64,000 nt of DNA from JAFNGF01 sp964567045 (GCA_964567045.1 CAZMLE010000008.1:1-64000); one strand, 5' to 3'; counted from the first letter of the stretch, positions 50,907-59,452 are shown. Numbers and translations are program-made. Notes: generated by a model not told the origin, from the letters alone.

Positions 50907-53515
50907 AAGTCAGAAGACAGAAAACGGAAACCCGCCCCTTCATTTCATTCAGGGCAAGCTCTGAGCGAAGCCGAAGGGACAGAAGACAGCAAACAGTCAT
51001 CCGTCCTCCGTCCTCTGTCGTCTGCCCTCCCATTGAACCTGCCGCATTCTCAATTTGGCTTGTTTTTTTGGCCTGGCTGGCGATGCTCATCTTCGCCGTA
51101 CATGCCTGCACACACATGGTCGCCGCCGGCGATACCTGGGTGGCAATGGCCTGCGGCCGGCACTTTGTCAATCACGGTGTGGATACGGTCGAGCCTTTCA
51201 GCGCCAATTCGCACAAGCCAGGCCCGACGCCGGAAGAAGTCAAGACCTGGCCAGGCTGGGCCCAGTGGATTGTAGATAAAGTGGGCCTTGAAACGGTCAA
51301 ATACTGGCATCCGACGGGCTGGATTAACCAGAACTGGCTGACCCACGTAATCTTTTATTGGTTGACCACTACTCTGGGCTCAGAGCAGCAGCCTTATTTC
51401 AACGCGCTGGCTTACTGGAAGTTTGCCGTTTACATATTGACCATTATTTGTGTGTTCTACACCGGCAGATTATTGGGCGCCAATCCGTTTCTATCTGCCG
51501 CCTTTGCCTGTTTTGCAGTGTTTGTGGGGCGTTCATTTCTGGATATTCGCCCCCAGGGCTTCTCAAACCTGCTTGTAGCTGTCTTTCTCCTGATGCTGGT
51601 TCTTGCCGCATATCGAAACATACTGTACATCTGGCTCATTGTCCCGGTAACGGTCTTCTGGTGTAATGTCCATGGCGGATACATTTACGCATTTATAATG
51701 CTCGTGCCGTTCATAGGGCTGCATTTGCTGACCACCTGCAACAGAAAATGGACTGCAATCCTATATAACGTCTCCGCCTGGCCGTTTTACGCTCTTGTCG
51801 TGTCCAGGGCCGGTCTAACAATATCCACATTTTTGTTCTTGGTCTTGCTGATTGTTTTGGACATCACACTGATTTTTTATAAAAACAATCTTGTCTCCAT
51901 TGGTTGGAGGGGCATCTGGCACACAATCGCAGCCGGTGTTGTTGCCTTTTTCGCTATGGTGCTGGTGAATCCTTTTCATTTAACCAATCTAACTCATACT
52001 TTCGTCATCAGCGTCAGCGAGCACGCCGCCAGATGGCGTGAGATTCATGAGTGGAAACCTGCTTTCGAATGGGATAATCCCGTCGGCACCGCCGTACCTT
52101 TTTTGGTGATGTACATTATCGCCTGGGTTGTCCTGGGGCTTTGGGTTGTCATCTCGACATTAACGCGGCGCTCGGTGAGCCAAAGGCGGTCTCGAAAGGC
52201 AGCCGGCTCTGACGAGTATCAATGGCCTAAACTTAATTTGCCCTCGATGATGATTGCCGCTCTTACTATTTACATGGCCATTCGCTCGCGCAGATTCATA
52301 CCGATAGCGGCTATCGCGGGCTGCCCGATTATAGCCATGTTCGTTGACCAAATCGTCCGGGCGATTTCGGCGGCCCGCAACTTCCACAGACAAAACCGCC
52401 TGTTCGTCTCACCGATGCCCCGCAATGTGCAGCTTTATCTGACGATTGCCGGCGCGGCGGCGGTGGTATTCTTTGGCGCGTGGTGGGGCGGCAGGTTTAA
52501 GCTTGTTTATCTTGACGCCTGGCCCAATGACCCGGAACTGACTTCGATTTTTATGCGGATGACTGCCTCCGATGCCAAACCGTTCTGTGCCGGCCAGTTT
52601 ATAAGGATGAATAAAGTGGCGGGCAATATGTTTAATTACTGGACCGAAGGCGGCTTCATCGCCTGGGCGCAGGAGCCTGACCCAAACACCGGCTGGACGC
52701 CGCTACAGCTATTCATGGATGGCCGCGCACAGGCAGCCTATAACCGTGAGACTTTCGATCTCTGGTCGTACATTATGTCCGGGGGCCTGCCTGGTTCGGA
52801 AGGGTTTCAGATAGTGCAGCGTGCCAGCATGAAAGCCAGAATGACCGGACAGGAGCTGAAGGACGAATTGACCTCCGCCGATTACGTGAAAATTGGCCCG
52901 TCGATAGATCAGGCGCTTAGAGAGCGAAACGTCTGGGTGGCCTTGATGCCGGCCGCTGAGTTCGACAGCGTTTTTGTAAGAGGGCTCGAACACACCCTGA
53001 ATTGGGTTATTGTCTTCCTCGACAACAAGCAGAAAATACTGGTCAATTATGCAACGGCTCAGGGTAAGGAGCTCTTTGACGGCATAGAAAGTGGTAAAAC
53101 GCTTTATCCGGATGAATTCTCCAGAAGCCTTACTCTGGCGCATAACTTACTTGTCTACGCCAAGGACGTTGCGCAAAGAAGACGAGGTTTAGACCTTGCC
53201 ATTCAGGCCTTCAATTTGAATCCCTCGCCAACCCCGATGTTAGAGATAATGGTTAATGCAGCGAGGTTTACCGAGCTGGTTCCACAGGTCAACAGTTTCT
53301 GCAAAAGCTACTTTGACAGCTTCACAAAAGACGAGGGAGTCTATGCCAGGCAGGATGGTTATCGCCTTAGATTGGACGCGGCACGATTGGCGTGCGTGCA
53401 TCTTGAAAGGGTGGCCAGAGCGCAGGGAGACGCAAAACTGGCAGAATCTTACGCCGCCAGAATAAGAGAATATGAAACTGAGCGCGGGAAGATATCCGAT
53501 GAACAAAGGTGGTAG
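50903..53515 (+). CDS. Large multi-span membrane protein
   Basis: An 870-residue protein with about twelve to fourteen predicted spans between residues 45 and 550, then a soluble C-terminal half (about 560-870). The first 40 residues (KVRRQKTETRPFISFRASS...) are encoded by a GACAGAAGAC/CGTCCTC repeat and are probably non-functional. It starts by ATGA overlap with the aminotransferase. Its topology recalls glycan flippase or glycosyltransferase-C-like membrane proteins, and a GT2 enzyme follows, but no catalytic motif was recognised. Confidence 0.72.
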   Translation: MKVRRQKTETRPFISFRASSERSRRDRRQQTVIRPPSSVVCPPIEPAAFSIWLVFLAWLAMLIFAVHACTHMVAAGDTWVAMACGRHFVNHGVDTVEPFSANSHKPGPTPEEVKTWPGWAQWIVDKVGLETVKYWHPTGWINQNWLTHVIFYWLTTTLGSEQQPYFNALAYWKFAVYILTIICVFYTGRLLGANPFLSAAFACFAVFVGRSFLDIRPQGFSNLLVAVFLLMLVLAAYRNILYIWLIVPVTVFWCNVHGGYIYAFIMLVPFIGLHLLTTCNRKWTAILYNVSAWPFYALVVSRAGLTISTFLFLVLLIVLDITLIFYKNNLVSIGWRGIWHTIAAGVVAFFAMVLVNPFHLTNLTHTFVISVSEHAARWREIHEWKPAFEWDNPVGTAVPFLVMYIIAWVVLGLWVVISTLTRRSVSQRRSRKAAGSDEYQWPKLNLPSMMIAALTIYMAIRSRRFIPIAAIAGCPIIAMFVDQIVRAISAARNFHRQNRLFVSPMPRNVQLYLTIAGAAAVVFFGAWWGGRFKLVYLDAWPNDPELTSIFMRMTASDAKPFCAGQFIRMNKVAGNMFNYWTEGGFIAWAQEPDPNTGWTPLQLFMDGRAQAAYNRETFDLWSYIMSGGLPGSEGFQIVQRASMKARMTGQELKDELTSADYVKIGPSIDQALRERNVWVALMPAAEFDSVFVRGLEHTLNWVIVFLDNKQKILVNYATAQGKELFDGIESGKTLYPDEFSRSLTLAHNLLVYAKDVAQRRRGLDLAIQAFNLNPSPTPMLEIMVNAARFTELVPQVNSFCKSYFDSFTKDEGVYARQDGYRLRLDAARLACVHLERVARAQGDAKLAESYAARIREYETERGKISDEQRW
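50905..51030. repeat. GAAGACAGAAAAC / CCGTCCTCTGTC repeat array
   Basis: Mixed copies of AGAAGACAG, CTCTGAGCGAAGCCGAAGGG and CCGTCCTCCGTCCTCTGTCG within the first 120 bases of the membrane protein gene. Same family as 41985 and 53517; the CTCTGAGCGAAG part also matches the repeat at 1608. Confidence 0.65.
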
Positions 53516-54326
53516 CCAGACGACAGAGGACGGAGGACAGAGGACGGAGGACAGAGGACAGAGCCACGAGCGTAAGCGGGTGGCCCGTGTTGGACAATCG
53601 GTGCGGGGCATCAGCGTTTTTTTTCCGTGCTACAATGAGCAAGACAATGTTGCCCGCACAGTCGAACGAGCACTCGATGTTCTTGAAAAGCTCAACGCCG
53701 ACTTTGAAGTAATTATTGTTGACGACGGCAGCACCGATAGCACCGGTCGGATTGCCGATGAAATCGCCAGCCGGAATAATAGGGTCAAAGTCGTACATCA
53801 TCATCCCAATTTAGGCTATGGCGCCGCTCTGCGGTCGGGCTTCAAAGCAGCTACGAAAGAGCTTGTCTTTTATACTGACGGCGACGGGCAGTTCGATATT
53901 AGCGAGCTGCCGTCTTTGCTCCCACTTATGGATGAAGCTGATATTGTCAGTTGCTACCGACTGAACCGTCAGGATAATTTGGTACGCAGAATGAATGGCT
54001 GGTGCTGGACAAAATTGGTCTGCTTATTATTTGGCATGAAAATCCGTGACATCGATTGTGCTTTCAAATTGTATAAGCGAGAGATTTTTGACCATATTGA
54101 ACTATCCAGCACCGGTGCCTTGATTAATGCTGAAATCTTAGCTAGAGCTACCCGAAGGGGCTACCGCCTGACCGAAAGGGGCGTGCACCATTATCCGCGA
54201 ACCGCCGGCAGACAGACCGGCGGAAGAGCACGCGTGATCCTGCGAGCATTTAAGGAGCTGATCAAGCTGTATAGCCAGATTAAGAAAGGAAACCCCAAAC
54301 AAACACAAATAGTTGACCCCGACTGA
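53499..54326 (+). CDS. GT2 family glycosyltransferase, DPM-like
   Basis: A 275-residue family-2 glycosyltransferase. Motifs: GISVFFPCYNEQDNVARTVE, VIIVDDGSTDSTG, LGYGAALRSGF, YTDGDGQFD (the DxD metal site) and a C-terminal DCAFKLYKRE. It resembles dolichol/polyprenol-phosphate mannosyl transferases. The N-terminal 30 residues (GGSQTTEDGGQRTEDRGQSH) come from a GACAGAGGACGGAG repeat and are not expected to fold. The stop codon is provided by a CCCCGACTGAGTCGGGG hairpin. Confidence 0.9.
   Translation: MNKGGSQTTEDGGQRTEDRGQSHERKRVARVGQSVRGISVFFPCYNEQDNVARTVERALDVLEKLNADFEVIIVDDGSTDSTGRIADEIASRNNRVKVVHHHPNLGYGAALRSGFKAATKELVFYTDGDGQFDISELPSLLPLMDEADIVSCYRLNRQDNLVRRMNGWCWTKLVCLLFGMKIRDIDCAFKLYKREIFDHIELSSTGALINAEILARATRRGYRLTERGVHHYPRTAGRQTGGRARVILRAFKELIKLYSQIKKGNPKQTQIVDPD
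53517..53570. repeat. GACAGAGGACGGAG tandem repeat in coding start
   Basis: Five to six tandem units of the form GACAGAGGACGGAG are translated as QTTEDGGQRTEDRGQ in the GT2 protein. This is the reverse complement family of the array at 41985. Confidence 0.7.
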
Positions 54327-54333
54327 GTCGGGG
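54317..54333. repeat. CCCCGACTGAGTCGGGG hairpin at GT2 stop
   Basis: A perfect 8-bp stem (CCCCGACT/AGTCGGGG) that includes the TGA stop of the GT2 gene. It belongs with the other dispersed hairpins and precedes the AIG2-fusion gene by 19 bases. Confidence 0.6.
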
Positions 54334-54351
54334 GCGGGTAGGTGACATTGT

Positions 54352-56286
54352 ATGGACGAAGCGAAGGTCAATCTGTTCATCTACGGCTCACTACTTGACC
54401 CTCAGATATTCAAATCGGTCAGCGGCCTGGGCTTTACTCTGCAGCGCGGCCAAGCCGACGGGCAAAACCTTTCAGCAGAACCCGCCTTTTTGCCCGGCTA
54501 CCGAAAGGTCAGCCCCGACAATGTGTATTTTTATGCCGTTGAAAGTCCCACATCCAGAATCGAAGGACTTGTAATCTACGATGTGCCTGCCAGGGCGATG
54601 GCCGAAATCGACAGGTACGAAGGAAAACGCTACGACCGAGATACCGTTCGGGTTAACACCGCCAGCGGTTTTGTTCAGGCCCAGGCGTATCTGGCAAGCC
54701 ACGAGTCGATGAGAAAACACTTCGGCGATAGATTCCACGTCAATTTGATACACGAGCTCTGGCTGCGCAAACGCATTGAAAAATTCATCGAGAAGCGAAC
54801 TCGTCCCGGCGAGCAAACCCCCGATGCCGACCTTGAGCGGCGGGCGGACAGGCAGTTGCTCGCAACCACCGAGCGGGACTTAGTTATAACCCATTACCGC
54901 AGAGACGCTGTGAGTGACTACTATCTTGAGCACGAGCTGGACCGGCCTCGGCCGAGCATAAAACATTTATACGGTGACCCGCAGGCCCAGCCATTTATCG
55001 AAAATTATTTGGCCTTAGTCGTGAAGCAGGTTTTGCTAAACGAGTTAGACGAGAAGATTCAAGCTGGATTCCGTTTTGAAATCGAGCACATGCTTACCTC
55101 AGAGAGGTACTTCAAACGCTCAATTAGTATGCTGGTGGCTCTGCGAATGATAAATGACAATAGGCCGGTTGTCGACCTGCTAATTGAGCGCTCTCTAAAG
55201 ACGATGTTGTACCGCGAATATGACCTTATCGATTACGTCAAATATGCTGTCCGCGCCGCCGACAGTATGTTCGATAACCGGGTCGGTGAATCTGTACTTG
55301 CTTGGGTAAGGTCAAATCTCCAGCCGGGCCTTGTGCCTCTCGGAGCCGAGCTGGAATTAAGTAATCTTGGCCCCGCAGCCGTCGAGCCGCAAAGGACAGC
55401 CCAAAAGGCTTTGGATCCGGTATATGACGACTTTAGATATTTCCATGATTTCAGCCTGGATGTGCTGGCGTGGAAACTCGGCGGGTATATTGACGATCAC
55501 AGCGGTTCCACCGACCGGGCGCGCAGACTCGGTTTTCTAGAATTGGCGCCTGGCAGATTGAATATTGCCGGCGAGCTATCCCGCCCGGCAACTTCGGACC
55601 CATGGCTGCTTGACAAGTTGATACACGAGATCGTCACTTTTTATGATGTCCGCCCACACAGTTTGCATCTTTCCTTTCAGTTGCGTAAAAATCAAATCGG
55701 CAAACAGAAAATCCTGCCGTTGCGCTTTGTGAAATGCCTGCTTGTGCTTGGCGGCGGCCTGGTACAAAAGCGTACCGGCAGACTATGGGTCTCAAGAATG
55801 GGCTACGATGAAATAAAGCAGTACGGATTTGGCGAGGAGCTTGTCTTTGCCAGAACCAGTAAACGCAGATGGTATATGGGAGACGACGAGATTGCTGAAA
55901 AAGTGCCGGCTCAGGCTAGCGCCCATGTTCAGCAATACAAATTCATTCGTCTGGAAAAAAGGGCTAACTATGAGCCCTTGATTCTGTGCCTTAAGGGTCT
56001 GCAACTGGCCTACAATCCGGGCGACTATTTAAGTGCGGACCAATTAAACGCCGATGCCAAACTGCGCCGCGAATATGAGGAACTGAAAAACTGGGCTGCA
56101 GAACCTGCAGAAATCAGCCAGCAAATTATAAGCGAGTTCATCAAAACCGTCCAGCAGGGCCTGATGAATGAGGTTCATCATCGGCCCGCTCACAAATTGC
56201 ACTACGTAGACTGGGCACTCGCTGCGATTGATGTACAATTACGAATGTTCAACAAACAGGTCAAGGAATCGCTCGGTGCCCCTTGA
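54352..56286 (+). CDS. AIG2-like domain fused to a large unknown domain
   Basis: A 644-residue cytoplasmic protein. Residues 1-115 form an AIG2/gamma-glutamylcyclotransferase-like domain: VNLFIYGSLLDP at the start, SRIEGLVIYDVPARAMAEIDRYEG including the conserved catalytic-type Glu. Residues 120-300 are helical. Residues 320-560 have VPLGAELELSNLG and LAPGRLNIAGELSRP, which may be an amidoligase or glutamate-cysteine-ligase-like fold (acidic E-x-E stretch) but this is tentative. Such a fusion would link making and breaking of gamma-glutamyl or amide bonds. It follows the membrane protein and GT2 genes on the same strand. Confidence 0.7.
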   Translation: MDEAKVNLFIYGSLLDPQIFKSVSGLGFTLQRGQADGQNLSAEPAFLPGYRKVSPDNVYFYAVESPTSRIEGLVIYDVPARAMAEIDRYEGKRYDRDTVRVNTASGFVQAQAYLASHESMRKHFGDRFHVNLIHELWLRKRIEKFIEKRTRPGEQTPDADLERRADRQLLATTERDLVITHYRRDAVSDYYLEHELDRPRPSIKHLYGDPQAQPFIENYLALVVKQVLLNELDEKIQAGFRFEIEHMLTSERYFKRSISMLVALRMINDNRPVVDLLIERSLKTMLYREYDLIDYVKYAVRAADSMFDNRVGESVLAWVRSNLQPGLVPLGAELELSNLGPAAVEPQRTAQKALDPVYDDFRYFHDFSLDVLAWKLGGYIDDHSGSTDRARRLGFLELAPGRLNIAGELSRPATSDPWLLDKLIHEIVTFYDVRPHSLHLSFQLRKNQIGKQKILPLRFVKCLLVLGGGLVQKRTGRLWVSRMGYDEIKQYGFGEELVFARTSKRRWYMGDDEIAEKVPAQASAHVQQYKFIRLEKRANYEPLILCLKGLQLAYNPGDYLSADQLNADAKLRREYEELKNWAAEPAEISQQIISEFIKTVQQGLMNEVHHRPAHKLHYVDWALAAIDVQLRMFNKQVKESLGAP

Positions 56287-56296
56287 CGTGATTTTA

Positions 56297-56335
56297 TTTT
56301 AGACACTGATTCACACAGATTAACACGGATTATCA
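56297..56335. repeat. TTTTAGACACTGATTCACAC repeat, left copy
   Basis: A 38-bp repeat reading TTTTAGACACTGATT, CACACAGATT and AACACGGATT. Inverted copies lie at 58771-58801 and 58901-58934, so the nuclease block between them is bracketed. Confidence 0.65.
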
Positions 56336-56683
56336 TAAGTCTGCATTCCCCCCTTCGGGTTTGTTGCCAAACTCCGTTGTGCTACAATTGAGATTGCCGC
56401 GTCCCAGCGCGCCGGGGCTCGCAATGACCCTTTGCGAATTCTACGCCAGTTTGTAGGCGATTTGTTCTTCCAGAATGTCTTTGACGGTAAGGGTATTTGC
56501 CCTTGTTCCGGCGAACTAAAAAAAGATTGTCTTCCTCTCAGTTTAGCGGTATGCTTCTAATTTAAGCCCGGGAGATGCGGCTTTTGAAGAGAACCACGCC
56601 TTTGTCTATCAACATTGCCGTCCGGCAAACGTCTTTTTAGTAAAAGGTTAAGTTTTGGCGACCGAACACCGGAGTGACGATAT
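56336..56683. other. Non-coding leader of the nuclease block
   Basis: No gene is seen. The stretch is somewhat AT-rich after 56510. A GTTAAGT at 56648 matches the loose GTTRRRY integron core but has no paired arm. Confidence 0.4.
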
Positions 56684-57649
56684 ATGCCTCTTCCGCTTAA
56701 AGAATCTCGAGCGGTAGCTGAAATGGCTGAATTGCTGTACGACTTTCTTCCGGGATCTGGCCACCCGACATGGAAGGGACATGTTTCCTTTAAGACAGTT
56801 GCCCAAAAAGTGGGCGTTGGGGACTTCTGGCAGCTTGGAAGCAGGATCCCCATGATAACCGGGCTAATAGAGCGAACGCTCGAATTCCGCCGGGGCCGCT
56901 TTGAGCCACTCATACTTGAAATCGTCAGGGCTGGGCTTACCTATAGGCAGAGTCAAGCCAAAGCAGTGCAGCCAGAAGAAATAGACAAGCTAAACGGTCT
57001 AATTCTGGAAGTCGGATTTAAGTTTCCTGACCTCTGGGATTCCAATTTCAAAGACTCTCTCAGGGCGGATGCTGGTGTTCGTGCAAAAGAGCATGTCCAG
57101 CGTGCGCTGGCGCAAGAAAAGCTCAAAGTTACGGAACGTACGCAACGCAGCTGTGAACTCGAAGAACTCAAGAGGCAGTTCTTCACACTCCATGAGGATG
57201 AAAATCGGCAGCAGGCGGGACTAAGTTTGGAGAGCGTGTTGAACTGCCTGTTTGACTTACATGACCTTTCGCCTCGGGAGCCCTTCAGGGTAGTGGGTGA
57301 GCAGATTGATGGGTCATTTGAACTCGACCATGAAATATATCTCCTCGAGGCAAAATGGAACCAAGAGCCTTCTCCTGAGTCGGACCTTCTTGTGTTCAGA
57401 GGAAAAATCGAAGGGAAATCAAATGTCACACGAGGAGTCTTTGTGTCAATAAATGGAATTAGTAAGGAGGCAGCTATCGCTATTACTCAAGGCAAACAAC
57501 CTAACTTCTTTGCAGTCGACGGATATGACATCACGATGCTCCTCGAAGACAACATTGATCTCACCACTTTCCTTCGGCAGCGACAGCGGCTTCTGGCAGA
57601 GGAAGGGCGGGTCATAGTCCCGTTCTCAGAACTTCGCATTCGCAGATAG
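56684..57649 (+). CDS. PD-(D/E)XK restriction endonuclease-like protein
   Basis: A 321-residue protein whose C-terminal third carries a nuclease core: GEQIDGSFELDHEIYLLEAKW at about 206-226, i.e. a D...(10-12)...E-x-K pattern of Mrr-like PD-(D/E)XK enzymes, after LFDLHDLSPREPFRVV. The N-terminal 100 residues include a helical VAEMAELLYDFLPGSG that may recognise DNA or a partner. ATG 56684 has GGAG nine bases upstream. Three small genes follow, the last two overlapping by ATGA. A defence role is inferred; there is no methyltransferase, so a type IV-like or Abi nuclease is more likely than classical restriction-modification. Confidence 0.75.
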   Translation: MPLPLKESRAVAEMAELLYDFLPGSGHPTWKGHVSFKTVAQKVGVGDFWQLGSRIPMITGLIERTLEFRRGRFEPLILEIVRAGLTYRQSQAKAVQPEEIDKLNGLILEVGFKFPDLWDSNFKDSLRADAGVRAKEHVQRALAQEKLKVTERTQRSCELEELKRQFFTLHEDENRQQAGLSLESVLNCLFDLHDLSPREPFRVVGEQIDGSFELDHEIYLLEAKWNQEPSPESDLLVFRGKIEGKSNVTRGVFVSINGISKEAAIAITQGKQPNFFAVDGYDITMLLEDNIDLTTFLRQRQRLLAEEGRVIVPFSELRIRR

Positions 57650-57694
57650 AGAACTCGGGCATCCATTGTGCAGGAAAGGCAAACAAGGGGACGC

Positions 57695-58117
57695 ATGGGC
57701 GAACTTCCAGGCGACATGTATCAGGTGCAGGCGATACTTGACAGGTATGTCGTCATACACGACAACATTTTTAAGTTCTCGTTGCGCAAGGCAATTCCAA
57801 TGCCCGGCATCTTCGAGCCCATAGACTTCGGCCAGCACTTCAGAGATCTTGATTCCTTGGCTTCAGCGTTAGAACAGATCGCTATCTGCACAAGCGATAG
57901 ACCCAAAGTACCAGAAGTGTTTCAGCGGTACGTTATCGCGCTCCTCAGAACAATACAGTTTCTTCGAGACATGTGCAACCGACTTTACGATAAGACCGAG
58001 GATGATTTGCACAGTTACAAAATGAATCAATACAAAGCTGACGTGGCCACGTACGAAGGATTAGTGGACAAGTATTGCTTGCTGGGATCGGAATTGAACG
58101 AATATGTTCGCAAATGA
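57695..58117 (+). CDS. Small helical protein in nuclease block
   Basis: A 140-residue all-helical protein starting MGELPGDMYQVQAILDRYV, with AAGGGGAC before the ATG at 57695 (a GTG at 57668 is possible). It is acidic in the middle with a long helical segment (IALLRTIQFLRDMCNRLYDK). Its stop overlaps the next gene start as ATGA. No fold recognised. It could be a regulator or partner of the nuclease. Confidence 0.72.
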   Translation: MGELPGDMYQVQAILDRYVVIHDNIFKFSLRKAIPMPGIFEPIDFGQHFRDLDSLASALEQIAICTSDRPKVPEVFQRYVIALLRTIQFLRDMCNRLYDKTEDDLHSYKMNQYKADVATYEGLVDKYCLLGSELNEYVRK

Positions 58118-58275
58118 AAATACCAAGAGCGCCGGTGCAACTGTCGCCTGTTCCGCTATGCTTCGTAATGGCAGGGAATGAAGGTATCACCGATTGTTCC
58201 ATATCTGCTGACGATCTGGAAAGAATAACCCGCGATGGTGCAGTCGGACACATGTTCGGCTACGAGAAAAAATGA
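58114..58275 (+). CDS. 53-residue protein in nuclease block
   Basis: A tiny gene between two ATGA overlaps: starts in the stop codon of the preceding gene (58114-58117) and ends in the start codon of the following gene (58272-58275). It reads MKIPRAPVQLSPVPLCFVMAG then an acidic helix (SISADDLERITRD). The double overlap is strong evidence that it is translated. Function unknown. Confidence 0.68.
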   Translation: MKIPRAPVQLSPVPLCFVMAGNEGITDCSISADDLERITRDGAVGHMFGYEKK

Positions 58276-58595
58276 TGGGCATGATGAACGATCTAGAACA
58301 CGAATTCGACATGGCAATGATGAATATCTACCACCGAGCCAAAACAGAGGCGGGCTATAATGCCACAAGATACTTGCAGATGTTGGGAGAACATCGCGGG
58401 CTAGGGACAGCGCGAATCCTTCTGCAGGCTCCTCACGTCTCTGACGGCTACACTGCCCTGTGGGAAAGAAGAAGACTGGATCTCACCGTCGAAGCTCTCA
58501 TTCTCCAGAAGAAATGGTATCCACTCTTCTCTGATCAAGAGCGAGATATTGCGCGAAAACGTCTCGAAGAATACAAATACGAATTCAAAGAATAG
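58272..58595 (+). CDS. Conserved-looking 107-residue protein in nuclease block
   Basis: A helical protein with a methionine-rich start and a distinctive pattern (HEFDMAMMNIYHRAKTEA...GYNATRYLQMLGEHRGLGTAR...DGYTALWERRRLDLTVEALI). I recall proteins of this form near restriction or defence genes in other genomes, but cannot verify that here. It ends the four-gene run and is followed immediately by an attC-like site at 58601. Confidence 0.7.
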   Translation: MMGMMNDLEHEFDMAMMNIYHRAKTEAGYNATRYLQMLGEHRGLGTARILLQAPHVSDGYTALWERRRLDLTVEALILQKKWYPLFSDQERDIARKRLEEYKYEFKE

Positions 58596-58600
58596 AAAGC

Positions 58601-58657
58601 AGCCCTAGGCCTTTGAGTGTACGCCGCTACGCGGCGTCACTCAACTTCCCGTTAGGC
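58601..58657 (+). other. attC-like recombination site
   Basis: Reads GCCCTAGG, then TTGAGTG pairing with CACTCAA, an inner hairpin GCCGC/GCGGC, then CTTCCC and GTTAGGC (58651-58657), the canonical right-hand attC core. Layout and spacing match integron attC sites, except that the left core is degenerate. It lies six bases after the last gene of the nuclease block. There is no integrase in the window. Confidence 0.55.
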
Positions 58658-58770
58658 AGAAAAGAGAATGAGGCATCCAGACTTATCGTTGTTGAGCAGG
58701 AGGTATTAGGGGAAAAAGAGGACTTCTTTTCGTTTTTGTTTTAATGCTGTTTCTTACAACAACTGCCACG

Positions 58771-58934
58771 GTGTTAATCCTGTGTAAATCAGTGTCTAAA
58801 AGAATCCGTTTCAATCCCAGTGGTTCGAATCTTCTTGGCAATTTTAAGTTCCTGATTATTTCTGACCGTCACCAGAACGGCGACGGCTAAACAAAGCCAA
58901 AATCCGTGTTAATCCGTGAAATCTGTGTCTAAAA
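58771..58934. repeat. Inverted TTTTAGACACTGATT copies and a hairpin
   Basis: Two copies in opposite orientation to the one at 56297: 58771-58801 (GTGTTAATCC...AGTGTCTAAA) and 58901-58934 (AATCCGTGTTAATCCGTG...CTGTGTCTAAAAA). Between them, CCGTCACC..GGCGACGG with CTAAAC (58865-58892) is a TTTAGCC-family hairpin. Confidence 0.65.
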
Positions 58935-58969
58935 AATAATGAATCTCTGCGGTTAAAAGAAGACCTGTG

Positions 58970-59452
58970 TTATCCTCGTTTGACGTTAAGCCGATATATC
59001 GTTTTTCTTTTCAGTCTGCCTATGCCAAACCTGATTACCTCATTATGGTCGAACGCCATATCTTTCGGAAGTTTTTCAATATCGAACCAGCGAGCTTTTC
59101 CTGCATCGTCACCGGCTTTTATCTTGTTTTGTCCCTTGGGGGCAATGCCGATAAATGCAATTGTAACCATTCTGCCTCGTGGGTCTCTGCCGCACGCCCC
59201 GAACGTGTACATCTGCTCCAGCGGCACACCGGTCAGCCCGGTTTCCTCCGCCAGCTCTCTGGCGACGGCATCTTCCAGCTCCTCGTCTATCTCTATAAAG
59301 CCGCCCGGCAGAGCCCACTTGCCCTTGAACGGCTCCTTAGCGCGATTGACAAGCAGCAGTTTGACCCGGCTGCCAAAGAAGGCAAAAACTACGGCATCGA
59401 CGCTAACCATCGGCCTGGGCCAGTCATAAACGTATATTCCCTTTTTGGCCAT
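58970..59452 (-). CDS. Nudix hydrolase
   Basis: A 160-residue Nudix enzyme with the box GGFIEIDEELEDAVARELAE followed by ETGL (23-residue GX5EX7REUXEEXGU pattern). The N-terminus has YDWPRPMVSVDAVVFAFFG and a KLLLVNRAKEPFKGKWALPG lead-in. It resembles NrtR/ADP-ribose-pyrophosphatase-type Nudix members, but substrate is not set by the sequence. ATG 59452 is chosen; 59476 also possible. Confidence 0.9.
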   Translation of the reverse strand: MAKKGIYVYDWPRPMVSVDAVVFAFFGSRVKLLLVNRAKEPFKGKWALPGGFIEIDEELEDAVARELAEETGLTGVPLEQMYTFGACGRDPRGRMVTIAFIGIAPKGQNKIKAGDDAGKARWFDIEKLPKDMAFDHNEVIRFGIGRLKRKTIYRLNVKRG

